Shown here: positions 25,768 through 34,700 of the stretch, piece by piece
Layout of the letters: the number at the start of each line of letters is the position of its first letter
How positions within the stretch are numbered: the first letter of the stretch is position 1
NCBI GenBank assembly: GCA_965216335.1
Contig: OZ244154.1
Span: forward strand, 310,001 to 374,000
Origin: JAHEJE01 sp965216335
Lineage (GTDB): Bacteria > Pseudomonadota > Alphaproteobacteria > Rhizobiales > Aestuariivirgaceae
Reading direction: 5' to 3'
Length of the DNA stretch: 64,000 bases
Notes under the pieces: generated by a model
What the model saw: the letters and a program-made list of their open reading frames with translations, nothing else
Databases searched by the model: none
Told to the model about the DNA's origin: nothing
Position numbers and translations under genes: made by a program

Positions 25768-27888
25768 ATGAGTTCGACACTCTGGCTTGTCATTGCTTGC
25801 GGAGTTCTGTCCATCGTTTACGCCATCTGGGCCATTCAGTCCGTGATGGCCTCCGATGCCGGCAACGCCCGCATGCAGGAAATCGCCGGCGCCATCCGCG
25901 AGGGCGCGCAGGCTTATCTCACCCGCCAATACACCACCATCGCCATCGTTGGTGCCGTGGTGTTCGTTCTCGCCTGGTGGCTGTTGTCGGCTGCGGCCGC
26001 CATCGGCTTCCTGATCGGCGCCGTGCTGTCCGGCCTCGCCGGCTTCATCGGCATGCTGGTGTCGGTGCGCGCCAACGTGCGCACCGCCCAGGCGGCTTCG
26101 AAAAGCCTGGGTGCCGGCCTTGAGATCGCCTTCAAGTCGGGCGCCATCACGGGCCTGCTGGTCGCCGGCTTGGCGCTGCTCGGCGTTGCCGTTTACTTCT
26201 GGGTCCTGACCGGCCCGATGGGCCTTGGCGCCACCGACCGTACGGTCATCGACGCGCTGGTCGCACTTGGCTTCGGTGCCTCGCTGATCTCGATCTTCGC
26301 CCGTCTCGGCGGCGGCATCTTCACCAAGGGTGCAGACGTCGGCGGCGACCTGGTCGGCAAGGTCGAAGCAGGCATTCCCGAAGACGATCCGCGCAATCCG
26401 GCGACCATCGCCGATAACGTTGGCGACAACGTCGGCGACTGCGCCGGCATGGCCGCCGACCTCTTCGAGACCTACGCCGTCACCGTTGTTGCCACGATGG
26501 TACTGGCCTCGATCTTCTTCACCGGTCAGGACGCGGAAACGCTGATGCTGTTCCCGCTGGTCATCGGCGGCGCCTGCGTGGTGACGTCGATTGTCGGCAC
26601 GTTCTTCGTCAAGCTCGGCGCCAACAACTCCATCATGGGCGCGCTCTACAAGGGCTTCGTGGCCACCGCGGTTCTGTCGGCGGTCGCGCTGGCCGCCATC
26701 GTCTGGGGTTGGATGGGTGGCGACGCGAGCTTCACCACCTCGAGCGGCACCGAGTTCTCCGGCCGGCACCTGTTCTATTGCGGCCTGATGGGCCTCGTCG
26801 TCACGGGCCTGATCATCTGGGTGACCGAGTATTACACCGGCACGGGCTACCGTCCGGTCAAGGTAATTGCCGCGGCCTCTGAAACCGGCCACGGCACCAA
26901 CGTCATCCAGGGCCTGGCGGTCTCGCTGGAAGCTACCGCGCTTCCCGCTCTGATCATCATTGGTGGTATTCTGACGACCTATGCCTTTGCCGGCCTGTTC
27001 GGCATCGCCATTGCGGTCACCACCATGCTGGCGCTGGCCGGTGTGGTCGTCGCGCTCGACGCGTTCGGTCCGGTCACCGACAACGCCGGTGGTATCGCCG
27101 AAATGTCGGAACTGCCGGGCGAGGTGCGCAACACCACCGACGCGCTCGACGCTGTCGGCAACACCACCAAGGCGGTGACCAAGGGCTACGCCATCGGCTC
27201 GGCCGGTCTCGGTGCCCTGGTGCTGTTTGCCGCCTACACCGAAGACTTGAAGTTCTTCGCGTCCAACGCGGCCCCGGGCACCTTCTATGAGGGCGTCACA
27301 GTCGACTTCTCCCTGTCCAACCCGTACGTCGTCGTCGGGCTCCTGTTCGGCGGCCTGCTGCCTTACCTGTTCTCAGGCTGGGCGATGACCGCCGTGGGCC
27401 GCGCCGGCGGCTCGGTGGTGGAGGAAGTCCGCCGCCAGTTCAAGGAAAAGCCGGGTATTATGAAGGGCACCGAAAAGCCTGACTACGGCCGCGCCGTGGA
27501 CATGCTGACGCGAGCCGCGATCAAGGAAATGATCGTGCCTTCGATGCTGCCGGTGCTCTCGCCGATCATCTGCTTCTTCGCCATCTTCTGGCTGACCGGC
27601 TCGAAGGCCGACGGCTTCTCCGCACTTGGTGCCATGTTGCTCGGCGTGATCGTCAACGGCCTGTTCGTGGCCGTATCGATGACCGCAGGTGGCGGTGCCT
27701 GGGACAACGCCAAGAAGTACATCGAAGACGGCAACTACGGCGGCAAGGGCTCAGAAGCCCACAAGGCTGCCGTGACCGGCGACACCGTCGGTGACCCTTA
27801 CAAGGACACCGCCGGCCCGGCCGTCAATCCGATGATCAAGATCACCAACATCGTAGCCCTGCTGCTGCTGGCGGTCCTGGCGCACTAG
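25768..27888 (+). CDS. hppA: membrane-bound proton-translocating pyrophosphatase
   Basis: Integral membrane enzyme of 706 residues that couples PPi hydrolysis to proton pumping. The substrate site is clear: GGGIFTKGADVGGDLVGKVE, then EDDPRNPATIADNVGDNVGD. GNTTKAVTKGYAIGSAGL has Lys where K+-dependent enzymes have Ala (GNTTAA), so it is of the K+-independent H+-pumping type. About 16 transmembrane helices are expected. It stands alone, with a strong terminator 20 bp after its stop. Confidence 0.95.
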   Translation: MSSTLWLVIACGVLSIVYAIWAIQSVMASDAGNARMQEIAGAIREGAQAYLTRQYTTIAIVGAVVFVLAWWLLSAAAAIGFLIGAVLSGLAGFIGMLVSVRANVRTAQAASKSLGAGLEIAFKSGAITGLLVAGLALLGVAVYFWVLTGPMGLGATDRTVIDALVALGFGASLISIFARLGGGIFTKGADVGGDLVGKVEAGIPEDDPRNPATIADNVGDNVGDCAGMAADLFETYAVTVVATMVLASIFFTGQDAETLMLFPLVIGGACVVTSIVGTFFVKLGANNSIMGALYKGFVATAVLSAVALAAIVWGWMGGDASFTTSSGTEFSGRHLFYCGLMGLVVTGLIIWVTEYYTGTGYRPVKVIAAASETGHGTNVIQGLAVSLEATALPALIIIGGILTTYAFAGLFGIAIAVTTMLALAGVVVALDAFGPVTDNAGGIAEMSELPGEVRNTTDALDAVGNTTKAVTKGYAIGSAGLGALVLFAAYTEDLKFFASNAAPGTFYEGVTVDFSLSNPYVVVGLLFGGLLPYLFSGWAMTAVGRAGGSVVEEVRRQFKEKPGIMKGTEKPDYGRAVDMLTRAAIKEMIVPSMLPVLSPIICFFAIFWLTGSKADGFSALGAMLLGVIVNGLFVAVSMTAGGGAWDNAKKYIEDGNYGGKGSEAHKAAVTGDTVGDPYKDTAGPAVNPMIKITNIVALLLLAVLAH

Positions 27889-27907
27889 CTGGGCACACAA
27901 AAGAATA

Positions 27908-27938
27908 CCCGCGATGCCGACCGGCATCGCGGGCTCTT
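27908..27938 (+). terminator. Rho-independent terminator of hppA
   Basis: Perfect 11-bp stem CCCGCGATGCC (27908-27918) and GGCATCGCGGG (27923-27933) with loop GACC, then CTCTT. The remaining bases to bamE show no gene. Confidence 0.8.
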
Positions 27939-28061
27939 GCAACACGCCTGAACAGCAAATTCAGCTGGCAAGCTCGGCTTGTGTCGGTCGCTCTGCGCGA
28001 GGGCGCATAGCCACCTGAACGTGACGCAAACCCTGTGGCAGTGAACGCAAGCCCACGTTTG

Positions 28062-28529
28062 CTACTGCGTCACAGGCGAGAAACGGCCCATGTTGGAAAA
28101 TATTTCCTGTAGCACTGAAAGCTCTTTGCCGCGGGTTGGTGTTTCGCGGCTGTTGATGTTCACCACCTGGCCGTCCTCAAGCCCGTAGTGCGCGAAGCTT
28201 TCCAGCTGATCGAACTGATCGAAGCGCAGCGCCAGCACCTTTCGGTCAACCTCTTTGGGATCGAGAAAACCGCGCTGCTCCACCACGCTTGAAATGTAAT
28301 AGTAGCTGTCGCCGGTGGAGTTTATGGTCGCGGTGGTCGATGGCGACCCCAGCAGTGCCTCGACATCGGTCTTCGACATCCCGACCTGCAGCTGCTGCAA
28401 ATCGTTCTGCCGCGGCAGATAACCCCGGTGATCGACGGTCGGTGTGCAGGCCGGCAGGACAGCCGTGACGGCGAGACCGAAAAATGCTAGCACACGAAGC
28501 TGCGACTTCAAGATTGTGGCTTTATACAT
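28062..28529 (-). CDS. bamE: outer membrane protein assembly factor BamE
   Basis: SmpA/OmlA-type lipoprotein of 155 residues in the beta-barrel assembly complex at the outer membrane. The signal peptide ends in the lipobox LPAC (Cys at about residue 28). The fold signature is LQQLQVGMSKTDVEALLGSPS followed by DSYYYIS and KVLALRFDQFDQLESF. It is divergently transcribed from the cytochrome bc1 chaperone gene, sharing 129 bp of promoter DNA. Confidence 0.9.
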   Translation of the reverse strand: MYKATILKSQLRVLAFFGLAVTAVLPACTPTVDHRGYLPRQNDLQQLQVGMSKTDVEALLGSPSTTATINSTGDSYYYISSVVEQRGFLDPKEVDRKVLALRFDQFDQLESFAHYGLEDGQVVNINSRETPTRGKELSVLQEIFSNMGRFSPVTQ

Positions 28530-28658
28530 TCACGTTCGTCCAGAGTTGTGATACCGGCTCACATCCACCCCACCGGCAGTTGCGCCAGAGGCGTTGTATT
28601 CGCCCACAGCCTGCCGCACCGATATCGCTTCTATGTACAATCCAACCGCAGATAGCAA

Positions 28659-29201
28659 ATGATGTTTAAGAAGTTGTTCGGCACAACACGGCACGACGCC
28701 TCGGTGCGTTCGGTCTACGAGGCGATTGTGGCGCAGGCACGGCAGCAGGAATTCTACGCTGACCTTGGCGTTCCCGATACCGTGAGCGGCCGATTTGACA
28801 TGATCGCCCTGCATGCCTTCCTGGTGATCGAGCGCCTCAACCAGTCGGGCGAGACCGGCAAGGCATATTCGCAGTCGTTGTTCGACGAGATGTTTCAGGA
28901 TATGGACCGTTCGCTGCGGGAGCTGGGCGTTGGAGACCTGTCGGTCGGCAAGCGGATCCGCAAGATGGCAGAGATTTTCTACGGGCGCGCCGCGGCCTAT
29001 CGCGAGGCCCTCGCCAATGCCGACGACACTCTGCTCGCCGAAGCCCTGCAGCGCAATGTTTTCGATGGCGCCGGCAGTGTCAAAGCATGTCGGCAGCTTT
29101 CCGGATATGTACGCGACTGCTACGGCGATCTTGCCGGGCTGACAGTGGCGCAGATTACCCGGGATGGCTGGTGCATGCCCGATCCGGCAAAGGAGCGATG
29201 A
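28659..29201 (+). CDS. ubiquinol-cytochrome c chaperone family protein
   Basis: CBP3/UQCC1-like protein of 180 residues, thought to help cytochrome bc1 complex assembly. The conserved region runs from YEAIVAQARQQEFYADLGVPDT through GRFDMIALHAFLVIERL to SLFDEMFQDMDRSLRELGVGD and KMAEIFYGRAAAY. The stop overlaps the following DUF177 gene by ATGA. The order bamE / chaperone / DUF177 / plsX / fabH / ihfA / merR is a familiar alphaproteobacterial arrangement. Confidence 0.9.
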   Translation: MMFKKLFGTTRHDASVRSVYEAIVAQARQQEFYADLGVPDTVSGRFDMIALHAFLVIERLNQSGETGKAYSQSLFDEMFQDMDRSLRELGVGDLSVGKRIRKMAEIFYGRAAAYREALANADDTLLAEALQRNVFDGAGSVKACRQLSGYVRDCYGDLAGLTVAQITRDGWCMPDPAKER

Positions 29202-29752
29202 TGGTGGAATTGAAAGACGATTTGGTGCTCTCGCGGCCGATCGAACTCGACAGGATCCCGGACAGCGGCCAGCACGAGCGCGTTGAGTTGGATGCCGACG
29301 AGTGCGATCGGCTGGCGGCGTACCTCTCCCTGCCGGCGGTCAAGGCATGCCGGGCCGAACTGGCGGTCGTTCCGTGGCGAAAACAGGGCTTCCGCATACA
29401 TGGCGATGTGAACGCCGATGTGCGGTATGTCAGCGTCGTCTCGCTGGATGAATTCGATGCCCGGATCAGCGACACGATGGATCGCTACTTCCTGCGTGGC
29501 AATGCGCCTGGACCGCGGGCTGACATCGTGACCGTCGACCCGCTTGAAGATGACGAGCCTGATCCCTTGACCGGCAACAGCATCGATTTGGGTGTCCTGA
29601 TCGTCGAGGCGCTCGCTCTGGCTGTCGACCCGTATCCGCGCATTCCCGGTCAAACATTCGAACAAGGTGACGGTGCGGATGGACAGCCCGGGGAGAAACC
29701 GGATGGAGCCTCGCCGTTCGCCGTGCTGGAACAGTTGAAGCGCCCGGAGTAA
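29198..29752 (+). CDS. DUF177 (YceD) family protein
   Basis: Protein of 184 residues. YceD proteins are associated with 23S rRNA or ribosomal-subunit biogenesis and often precede rpmF and plsX. Here VPWRKQGFRIHGDVNADVRY occupies the place of the conserved core, and DPLTGNSIDLGVLIVEALAL that of the family's C-terminal segment. The tail is Asp/Gly/Pro-rich. It starts at 29198, overlapping the chaperone stop. No rpmF lies before plsX; the 113-bp gap is too small for it. Confidence 0.8.
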   Translation: MMVELKDDLVLSRPIELDRIPDSGQHERVELDADECDRLAAYLSLPAVKACRAELAVVPWRKQGFRIHGDVNADVRYVSVVSLDEFDARISDTMDRYFLRGNAPGPRADIVTVDPLEDDEPDPLTGNSIDLGVLIVEALALAVDPYPRIPGQTFEQGDGADGQPGEKPDGASPFAVLEQLKRPE

Positions 29753-29865
29753 ACTTACCCGGCGGCCAAGATTTGTATTGTATGATCGCCACGAACCGTT
29801 ATTGTCGCGCGGCCTGCGGGAATTGGGGGCCCAAGGCGGTAGTGCCACGGGCCAGGCAAGGGTGA

Positions 29866-30936
29866 ATGACTGAAAAACTGGTGATATCGGTAGATGCCAT
29901 GGGCGGGGATATGGGCCCCGAAATGGTGATACCGGGCGTCGACATTGCGTTGCAGCGGCATCCGCAGCTCCATGTTGTGCTGTTCGGCGACAAGGACAAG
30001 GTCGAGCCGCTCATCGAGCAGCATCCGCGCGTAAAGCAGCGCAGCGAGTTCGTACACACGGATGTGTGGATCGGCATGGACGACAAACCCAGCCAGGCAT
30101 TGCGCCGTGGCCGCCGCACCTCCAGCATGTGGCTGGCTATCGAGGCGGTCAAGCAGGGCCAGTCCAAGGTGGCGATATCGGCCGGCAATACCGGCGCCTG
30201 GATGGCCATGGCAATGTTCGTCCTGAACACCATGCCGGGGATTGCCCGCCCGGCGATGGCCGCCATTTGGCCGACTTTGCGGGGCGAAAGCATTGTGCTC
30301 GACGTCGGCGCGACCATCGGCGCGGATGCCGAGCTGCTGGTTGACTTCGCCATCATGGGTGAAGCCATGGCGCGCTGCCTGTTCGGTATCGAACGCCCGA
30401 CCGTCGGGCTGCTGAATGTCGGTGTCGAGGAAATCAAGGGCGTCGAGCAGGTCCGCACCGCCGGCCGCATCTTGCGCACTTCGGACCTGCCCATTGAATA
30501 CGCCGGGTTTGTCGAAGGTGATGACCTGGGCAAGGGCACGGTCGATGTGGTCGTCACGGAGGGCTTTACCGGCAATATCGCGCTGAAGACCGCCGAAGGC
30601 ACGGCGCGGCAACTGGCTGCCTACCTGCGGGCGGCGATGGGCCGTTCCTGGATGTCAAAGCTGGGATACGTTCTGGCAAAGGGCGCCTTTGCCGCCTTGC
30701 GCGAGAAGATGGATCCGCGCAACTCGAACGGTGGCGTGTTTCTTGGCCTCAACGGAATTGTCGTAAAGAGCCATGGCGGTACCGATGCGGTTGGATTCGC
30801 AAGCGCCATGGACATTGCCGTGGACATGGCCCGCAACGATCTGGTGTCCAAGATTCTGGCCGATCTTGAAGCCAAACAGAACCTAATGGAGATGTTTGAA
30901 GGCGAAGAAGGCGCGGTCGCGCGCACCGCCGGATAA
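29866..30936 (+). CDS. plsX: phosphate acyltransferase PlsX
   Basis: Converts acyl-ACP to acyl-phosphate for phospholipid synthesis at the inner face of the membrane; 356 residues. Motifs: ISVDAMGGDMGPEMVIPG at the N-terminus, ISAGNTGAWMAMAMF, NVGVEEIKG, and VVTEGFTGNIALKTAEG. It is followed after 15 bp by fabH, with which it is normally co-transcribed. Confidence 0.95.
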   Translation: MTEKLVISVDAMGGDMGPEMVIPGVDIALQRHPQLHVVLFGDKDKVEPLIEQHPRVKQRSEFVHTDVWIGMDDKPSQALRRGRRTSSMWLAIEAVKQGQSKVAISAGNTGAWMAMAMFVLNTMPGIARPAMAAIWPTLRGESIVLDVGATIGADAELLVDFAIMGEAMARCLFGIERPTVGLLNVGVEEIKGVEQVRTAGRILRTSDLPIEYAGFVEGDDLGKGTVDVVVTEGFTGNIALKTAEGTARQLAAYLRAAMGRSWMSKLGYVLAKGAFAALREKMDPRNSNGGVFLGLNGIVVKSHGGTDAVGFASAMDIAVDMARNDLVSKILADLEAKQNLMEMFEGEEGAVARTAG

Positions 30937-30951
30937 CAGAAGCGAGTTGGT

Positions 30952-31923
30952 ATGCACCGGTCTGTCATTGAAGGTCTGGGAACCTATCTGCCCAAACGGG
31001 TGATGACCAATTCGGAGATCGCCGGAATTGTCGATACCAGCGACGAATGGATCGTCGAGCGCACCGGCATCCGCCAGCGCCACATCTCCGATGAAACCGA
31101 AACGACATCGTTCATGGCCACCGAGGCTGCCAGGGCCGCGCTTGAAGATGCCGGTATTGCTGCCGAAGAGATCGACCTTGTCATCCTTGCCACATCGACG
31201 CCTGACAACACCTTTCCGGCCACTGCCACGACGGTGCAGGCCAATCTGGGCATAACCGCCGGCGCGGCCTTTGATGTCCAGGCCGTGTGCTCGGGCTTCG
31301 TCTATGCCGTCACCGTGGCTGACACATTCATCAAGACCGGCCAGGCCCGTTGTGTTCTGGTAATCGGCTCGGAAACCTTTTCGCGCATCCTCGATTGGCA
31401 GGACCGTACAACCTGTGTGCTGTTCGGCGATGGTGCAGGTGCTCTGGTCATGCGTGGTTACGAGCCTGCCCAGGCGCCCGATGACAGAGGCGTGATTGCC
31501 TGCAAACTGCGCTCCGATGGCCGGCACAAGGAAAAACTCTACGTCGACGGCGGCCCATCGACCACCGGAACGGTCGGTCATTTGCGCATGCAGGGCAGGG
31601 AGGTGTTCAAGCATGCGGTGACGAACATCGCCAGCGTCATGCAGCAGACGTTGGAAGAAGCTGGCGTTGCCGTGTCCGATGTCGATTTGTTTGTCCCCCA
31701 CCAGGCTAATGTCCGTATCCTTGATGGCACGGCCAAGAAGCTGGCCATCGAGCCTGACAAGGTTGTCGTGACGGTTGGCAAGCACGGCAACACGTCGGCG
31801 GCGTCGATTCCGCTGGCGCTAGGGGATGCCAAGGCATCCGGCCGCCTCAAAACCGGTGATCTGGTGCTGTTGGAAGCCATGGGCGGCGGCTTTACCTGGG
31901 GGGCAGTTCTGCTGCGCTGGTAG
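30952..31923 (+). CDS. fabH: beta-ketoacyl-ACP synthase III
   Basis: Starts fatty acid synthesis by condensing acetyl-CoA with malonyl-ACP; 323 residues. The Cys-His-Asn triad is visible: FDVQAVCSGFVYAV, VPHQANVRI and GKHGNTSAASIPL. The N-terminal SDEWIVERTGIRQRHI is also typical. It lies between plsX and ihfA, all on the plus strand. Confidence 0.96.
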   Translation: MHRSVIEGLGTYLPKRVMTNSEIAGIVDTSDEWIVERTGIRQRHISDETETTSFMATEAARAALEDAGIAAEEIDLVILATSTPDNTFPATATTVQANLGITAGAAFDVQAVCSGFVYAVTVADTFIKTGQARCVLVIGSETFSRILDWQDRTTCVLFGDGAGALVMRGYEPAQAPDDRGVIACKLRSDGRHKEKLYVDGGPSTTGTVGHLRMQGREVFKHAVTNIASVMQQTLEEAGVAVSDVDLFVPHQANVRILDGTAKKLAIEPDKVVVTVGKHGNTSAASIPLALGDAKASGRLKTGDLVLLEAMGGGFTWGAVLLRW

Positions 31924-32062
31924 TTGAGTTTCAGCACGGTTGAATCAGCATTCAAGAATATTTGGCTAAGCCACTGTATTTCCAGAACGTTCGACATCGA
32001 CTATTGACCTTTGCCAAGCAAAGCAAGTAGGTTAGCGTTGGACGTACCATTTGGGGATTACC

Positions 32063-32371
32063 ATGGCGGGGAAAACCCTTACACGGGCGGATTTGAGCGA
32101 GGCCATTCACCGGCAAGTCGGCCTGTCGCGCACAGAGTCCGCGGATTTGGTGAAAGCCGTGCTTGACACCATGTCCGATACGCTTGTGCGAGGCGAACAT
32201 GTCAAGTTGTCGTCTTTCGGCACTTTCATGGTGCGCGAGAAACGTGGCCGCATCGGACGCAACCCGAAGACCGGCGAGGAAGTGCCGATTACACCGCGGC
32301 GGGTGCTGGTGTTCCGGCCCAGCCAGGTAATGAAGTCGCAAATCAATTCAACCGGTTCGTCCGACGACTGA
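32063..32371 (+). CDS. ihfA: integration host factor subunit alpha
   Basis: DNA-bending protein of 102 residues, working as a heterodimer with IhfB. Typical pieces are TLTRADLSEAIHRQVGLSR, VKLSSFGTFMVREKRGRIGR and NPKTGEEVPITPRRVLVFRPS, where the beta-arm proline that intercalates into DNA is present. ATG 32063 with GGGGATT upstream is preferred over TTG 32051. No ihfB in the window. Confidence 0.95.
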   Translation: MAGKTLTRADLSEAIHRQVGLSRTESADLVKAVLDTMSDTLVRGEHVKLSSFGTFMVREKRGRIGRNPKTGEEVPITPRRVLVFRPSQVMKSQINSTGSSDD

Positions 32372-32427
32372 GTTGGATGAGCTATGCCGTGCACCAGGCC
32401 CGGCTGTGATGTTTGGAGATTCAGGGC

Positions 32428-32904
32428 ATGGAAAAGGCGCCGGAAGCATTCAAGACCATCAGCGAGGTTGCCGAAGAGCTTGACGTGCCGCAGCATGTGT
32501 TGCGGTTCTGGGAAACCCGGTTCTCGCAAATCAAGCCGATGAAGCGAGGCGGAGGGCGGCGCTACTACCGCCCGAACGACGTCGACCTGCTCAAGGGGAT
32601 CCGCTTCCTGCTCTATGGACAGGGCTACACCATCCGCGGCGTACAGCGCATCCTGCGTGAGAACGGTGTCGCCGATGTGGCGGCCATCGGCCGCGGTGAG
32701 CTGACGCCCGACCGGTTCGCTCCACAGGAAGAACCCGCAGCGCCGCGCTCCACCAAGATCGTGCGTGCCGATGCCGATGAAAGACCGGCCGAGCCGGCAG
32801 CGACCAGGTTGTCTGACAAGGACAGGGAAACGCTGAAAGCAGCATTGTCCGAGCTGACAGAAGCAAAACGGATATTGACCGGCGCCATGCCCGAGGCAAG
32901 CTGA
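32428..32904 (+). CDS. MerR-family transcriptional regulator
   Basis: Protein of 158 residues with an N-terminal winged helix (KTISEVAEELDVPQHVLRFW, then FSQIKPMKRGGGRRYYRPND) and the second helix-turn region VDLLKGIRFLLYGQGYTIRG. The C-terminal half is Pro/Glu-rich and lacks effector cysteines. This gene follows ihfA in many Hyphomicrobiales; its targets are not known to me. TTG 32413 is an alternative start. Confidence 0.85.
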   Translation: MEKAPEAFKTISEVAEELDVPQHVLRFWETRFSQIKPMKRGGGRRYYRPNDVDLLKGIRFLLYGQGYTIRGVQRILRENGVADVAAIGRGELTPDRFAPQEEPAAPRSTKIVRADADERPAEPAATRLSDKDRETLKAALSELTEAKRILTGAMPEAS

Positions 32905-33037
32905 CGGGGTGGTCCCGGGTTATCCTGCCTTTTTCGGAACTGCAACCGCCCAGACAACCGACCGGCAAGAACCTTTGTCGCAAACTGCCAATTCGGTTTT
33001 GCTTTTCTGCACGCGGTATTGTAGGCAATGCGCAAGG

Positions 33038-33114
33038 CGGAGCGTAGCGCAGCCCGGTAGCGCACTACTCTGGGGGAGTAGGGGTCGCTGGTTCGAATCC
33101 AGTCGCTCCGACCA
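33038..33114 (+). tRNA. tRNA-Pro (anticodon GGG)
   Basis: Full cloverleaf of 77 nt. The acceptor stem CGGAGCG pairs with CGCTCCG, and ACCA is encoded at the 3' end. The D-arm has AGCCCGGTAGC, and the anticodon stem CTACT/AGTAG holds a 7-base loop with GGG at 33072-33074. The T-arm has GGTTCGAATCC. It reads codons CCC and CCU. Confidence 0.95.
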
Positions 33115-33219
33115 TTCTATTCAAAGGCTTGGCAGGAAACCGGGGCCTGGTGCGCGGCTCTTTTTTCCTGCAACAGCCATGCAACCTACCTAGAGCATCG
33201 GGCAATAAAGCCGTATCGA

Positions 33220-33318
33220 TGTCATCCCGGAATGGCCGCAAGGCCAGTTCCGGGATCCCTGAGCCTTCTCGAACCGTTCAGAGATTCCGGCTTCTCGCTT
33301 TGCTCGGCCGGGATGACA
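33220..33318. repeat. REP-like palindromic intergenic element
   Basis: Bounded by an exact 11-bp inverted repeat, TGTCATCCCGG (33220-33230) and CCGGGATGACA (33308-33318). Inside, a second hairpin is formed by CCCGGAATGGCC and GGCCAGTTCCGGG around GCAA (about 33226-33254). The GTCATCCCGG terminal sequence is typical of abundant palindromic repeats in alphaproteobacterial genomes. It lies between tRNA-Pro and the polysaccharide cluster. Confidence 0.6.
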
Positions 33319-33360
33319 GGTCCACGTCATGGAGGTGGTACAGATATATCGCCCGGCGCA

Positions 33361-34695
33361 CTAACGCCCAGTCTGGACTTTGCTGGTCTGGCCGTTTGCC
33401 GGCAGGTAGGTGACGGCGCACAGGCCCCAGGCGACACCCAACAGCAGATAGAAATGCCGCCAGTGATCGGTGTCAATCTGAATGCCCTGCATCATCGTGG
33501 CCAGCAGAACCGCGACGACCGGGATGGCGTACCGCTGGAATGGCGAAACCGTGAAGACGGCGCGCCAGCATGCGGCAACGGTCGCGATGGCGAGCAGAAG
33601 GTAAGACAAACCGCCGAGCCAGCCGTAGGCCGAAAAGGCGTTGAGGTACACATTGTGCGGGTCTTCACCAAAGGTGCGGGCAAAGCCGAAGGGCCCCAGG
33701 CCGTTTGGGGCTTCGATCAGCATTGACAGACTGCGCAGCTGGTTGCCGAAGCGGCCGGTCTCGCCGGCATCGTAGGGTTGAATGATGGCGGCCCGCTCAA
33801 AAAAAAGCTCGCGAACCGCCGAGAACGACAGGATGAATGTTAGCAACCCGGCCGCCAGGACCACCCCGAATATGGTGAACAGCACAATGCGGCTTCTGAA
33901 GCGGGCTGACGGCGAGACCACGAACGCGATACCCAGCATCAAGCCCGCCGAAACGATGGTGTTGAGCCAGGCGCCGCGCGAAAAGGCCAGAAACACCGTC
34001 GCGGCTATCAGCAACAAAACGGCCAGCGAGATAATCTTGAAGCGCTGCGTGCCTTCAACAAAGCCATAGATCAGAAACATCATTGGCAGAATGAGAAAGG
34101 TGCTCAGCACGTTGGGATCCTTGAAGGTACCCTGCGCACGGCCGAGCGGCGACAGCGTTTCACCCATTCCCGCAATGTTCAGATATCCGACAAACGCAAA
34201 GATGCAGGCGGGCACGGTGGCAAAGATGTAGGCGCTGCGGATAACCGGCATCACGGTTGCCGGTGAGCGCAGGACGATGGCGGCAAAGAATATCGCGGTC
34301 ACGGCCATGTAGAACGAAACCACCGTGAACTGCACGGTCTTCGGCAAGTGCGCTACCTGGACGACGCTGAAAGCGCCACCGAGATTGTACAGGATCAGGA
34401 AAACGACGAGCGGAACCAGGACAACGCTGAGATGAAGTCCACCGGTGAAGAAGGCAAATGCGGCCAGAAGAAACAGTACCTCGTAGGGCGCCGGTTCGAC
34501 GATGACGAACCAGCTCGAGGCAACGAACAGCCAGAGGATAGCCAGCCGCACCGTTTCGAGTGGCAGGGCAAAGCGTCTCTGAGCAGGCAGGTGTGATATG
34601 TCGTATGTCGCGGTCAACAGGCTGCCTTCGCTGTCATGCGCCAGACCAGCGGCTGTGCAGGCGGGGGTCGTGTGGCGAAAGGCGAAACACCGCAA
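33361..34695 (-). CDS. O-antigen ligase / polysaccharide polymerase family protein
   Basis: Inner-membrane protein of 444 residues with about eleven helices and a large periplasmic loop near residues 310-365. The loop ends DPHNVYLNAFSAYGWLGGLSYLLL, the signature of the Wzy_C/WaaL family that joins or polymerises lipid-linked glycans. An earlier motif GTFKDPNVLSTFLILPMMFL is also typical. The N-terminus before LPAQRRFALPLETV is hydrophilic, and the true start may lie further inside. A glycosyltransferase gene lies 5 bp upstream. Confidence 0.8.
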   Translation of the reverse strand: MRCFAFRHTTPACTAAGLAHDSEGSLLTATYDISHLPAQRRFALPLETVRLAILWLFVASSWFVIVEPAPYEVLFLLAAFAFFTGGLHLSVVLVPLVVFLILYNLGGAFSVVQVAHLPKTVQFTVVSFYMAVTAIFFAAIVLRSPATVMPVIRSAYIFATVPACIFAFVGYLNIAGMGETLSPLGRAQGTFKDPNVLSTFLILPMMFLIYGFVEGTQRFKIISLAVLLLIAATVFLAFSRGAWLNTIVSAGLMLGIAFVVSPSARFRSRIVLFTIFGVVLAAGLLTFILSFSAVRELFFERAAIIQPYDAGETGRFGNQLRSLSMLIEAPNGLGPFGFARTFGEDPHNVYLNAFSAYGWLGGLSYLLLAIATVAACWRAVFTVSPFQRYAIPVVAVLLATMMQGIQIDTDHWRHFYLLLGVAWGLCAVTYLPANGQTSKVQTGR

Positions 34696-34700
34696 GTCCT

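Noticed and set aside
25741..26892. 383-codon frame antisense to hppA
   Set aside because: Gly/His/Arg-rich shadow; hppA is unmistakable on the other strand.
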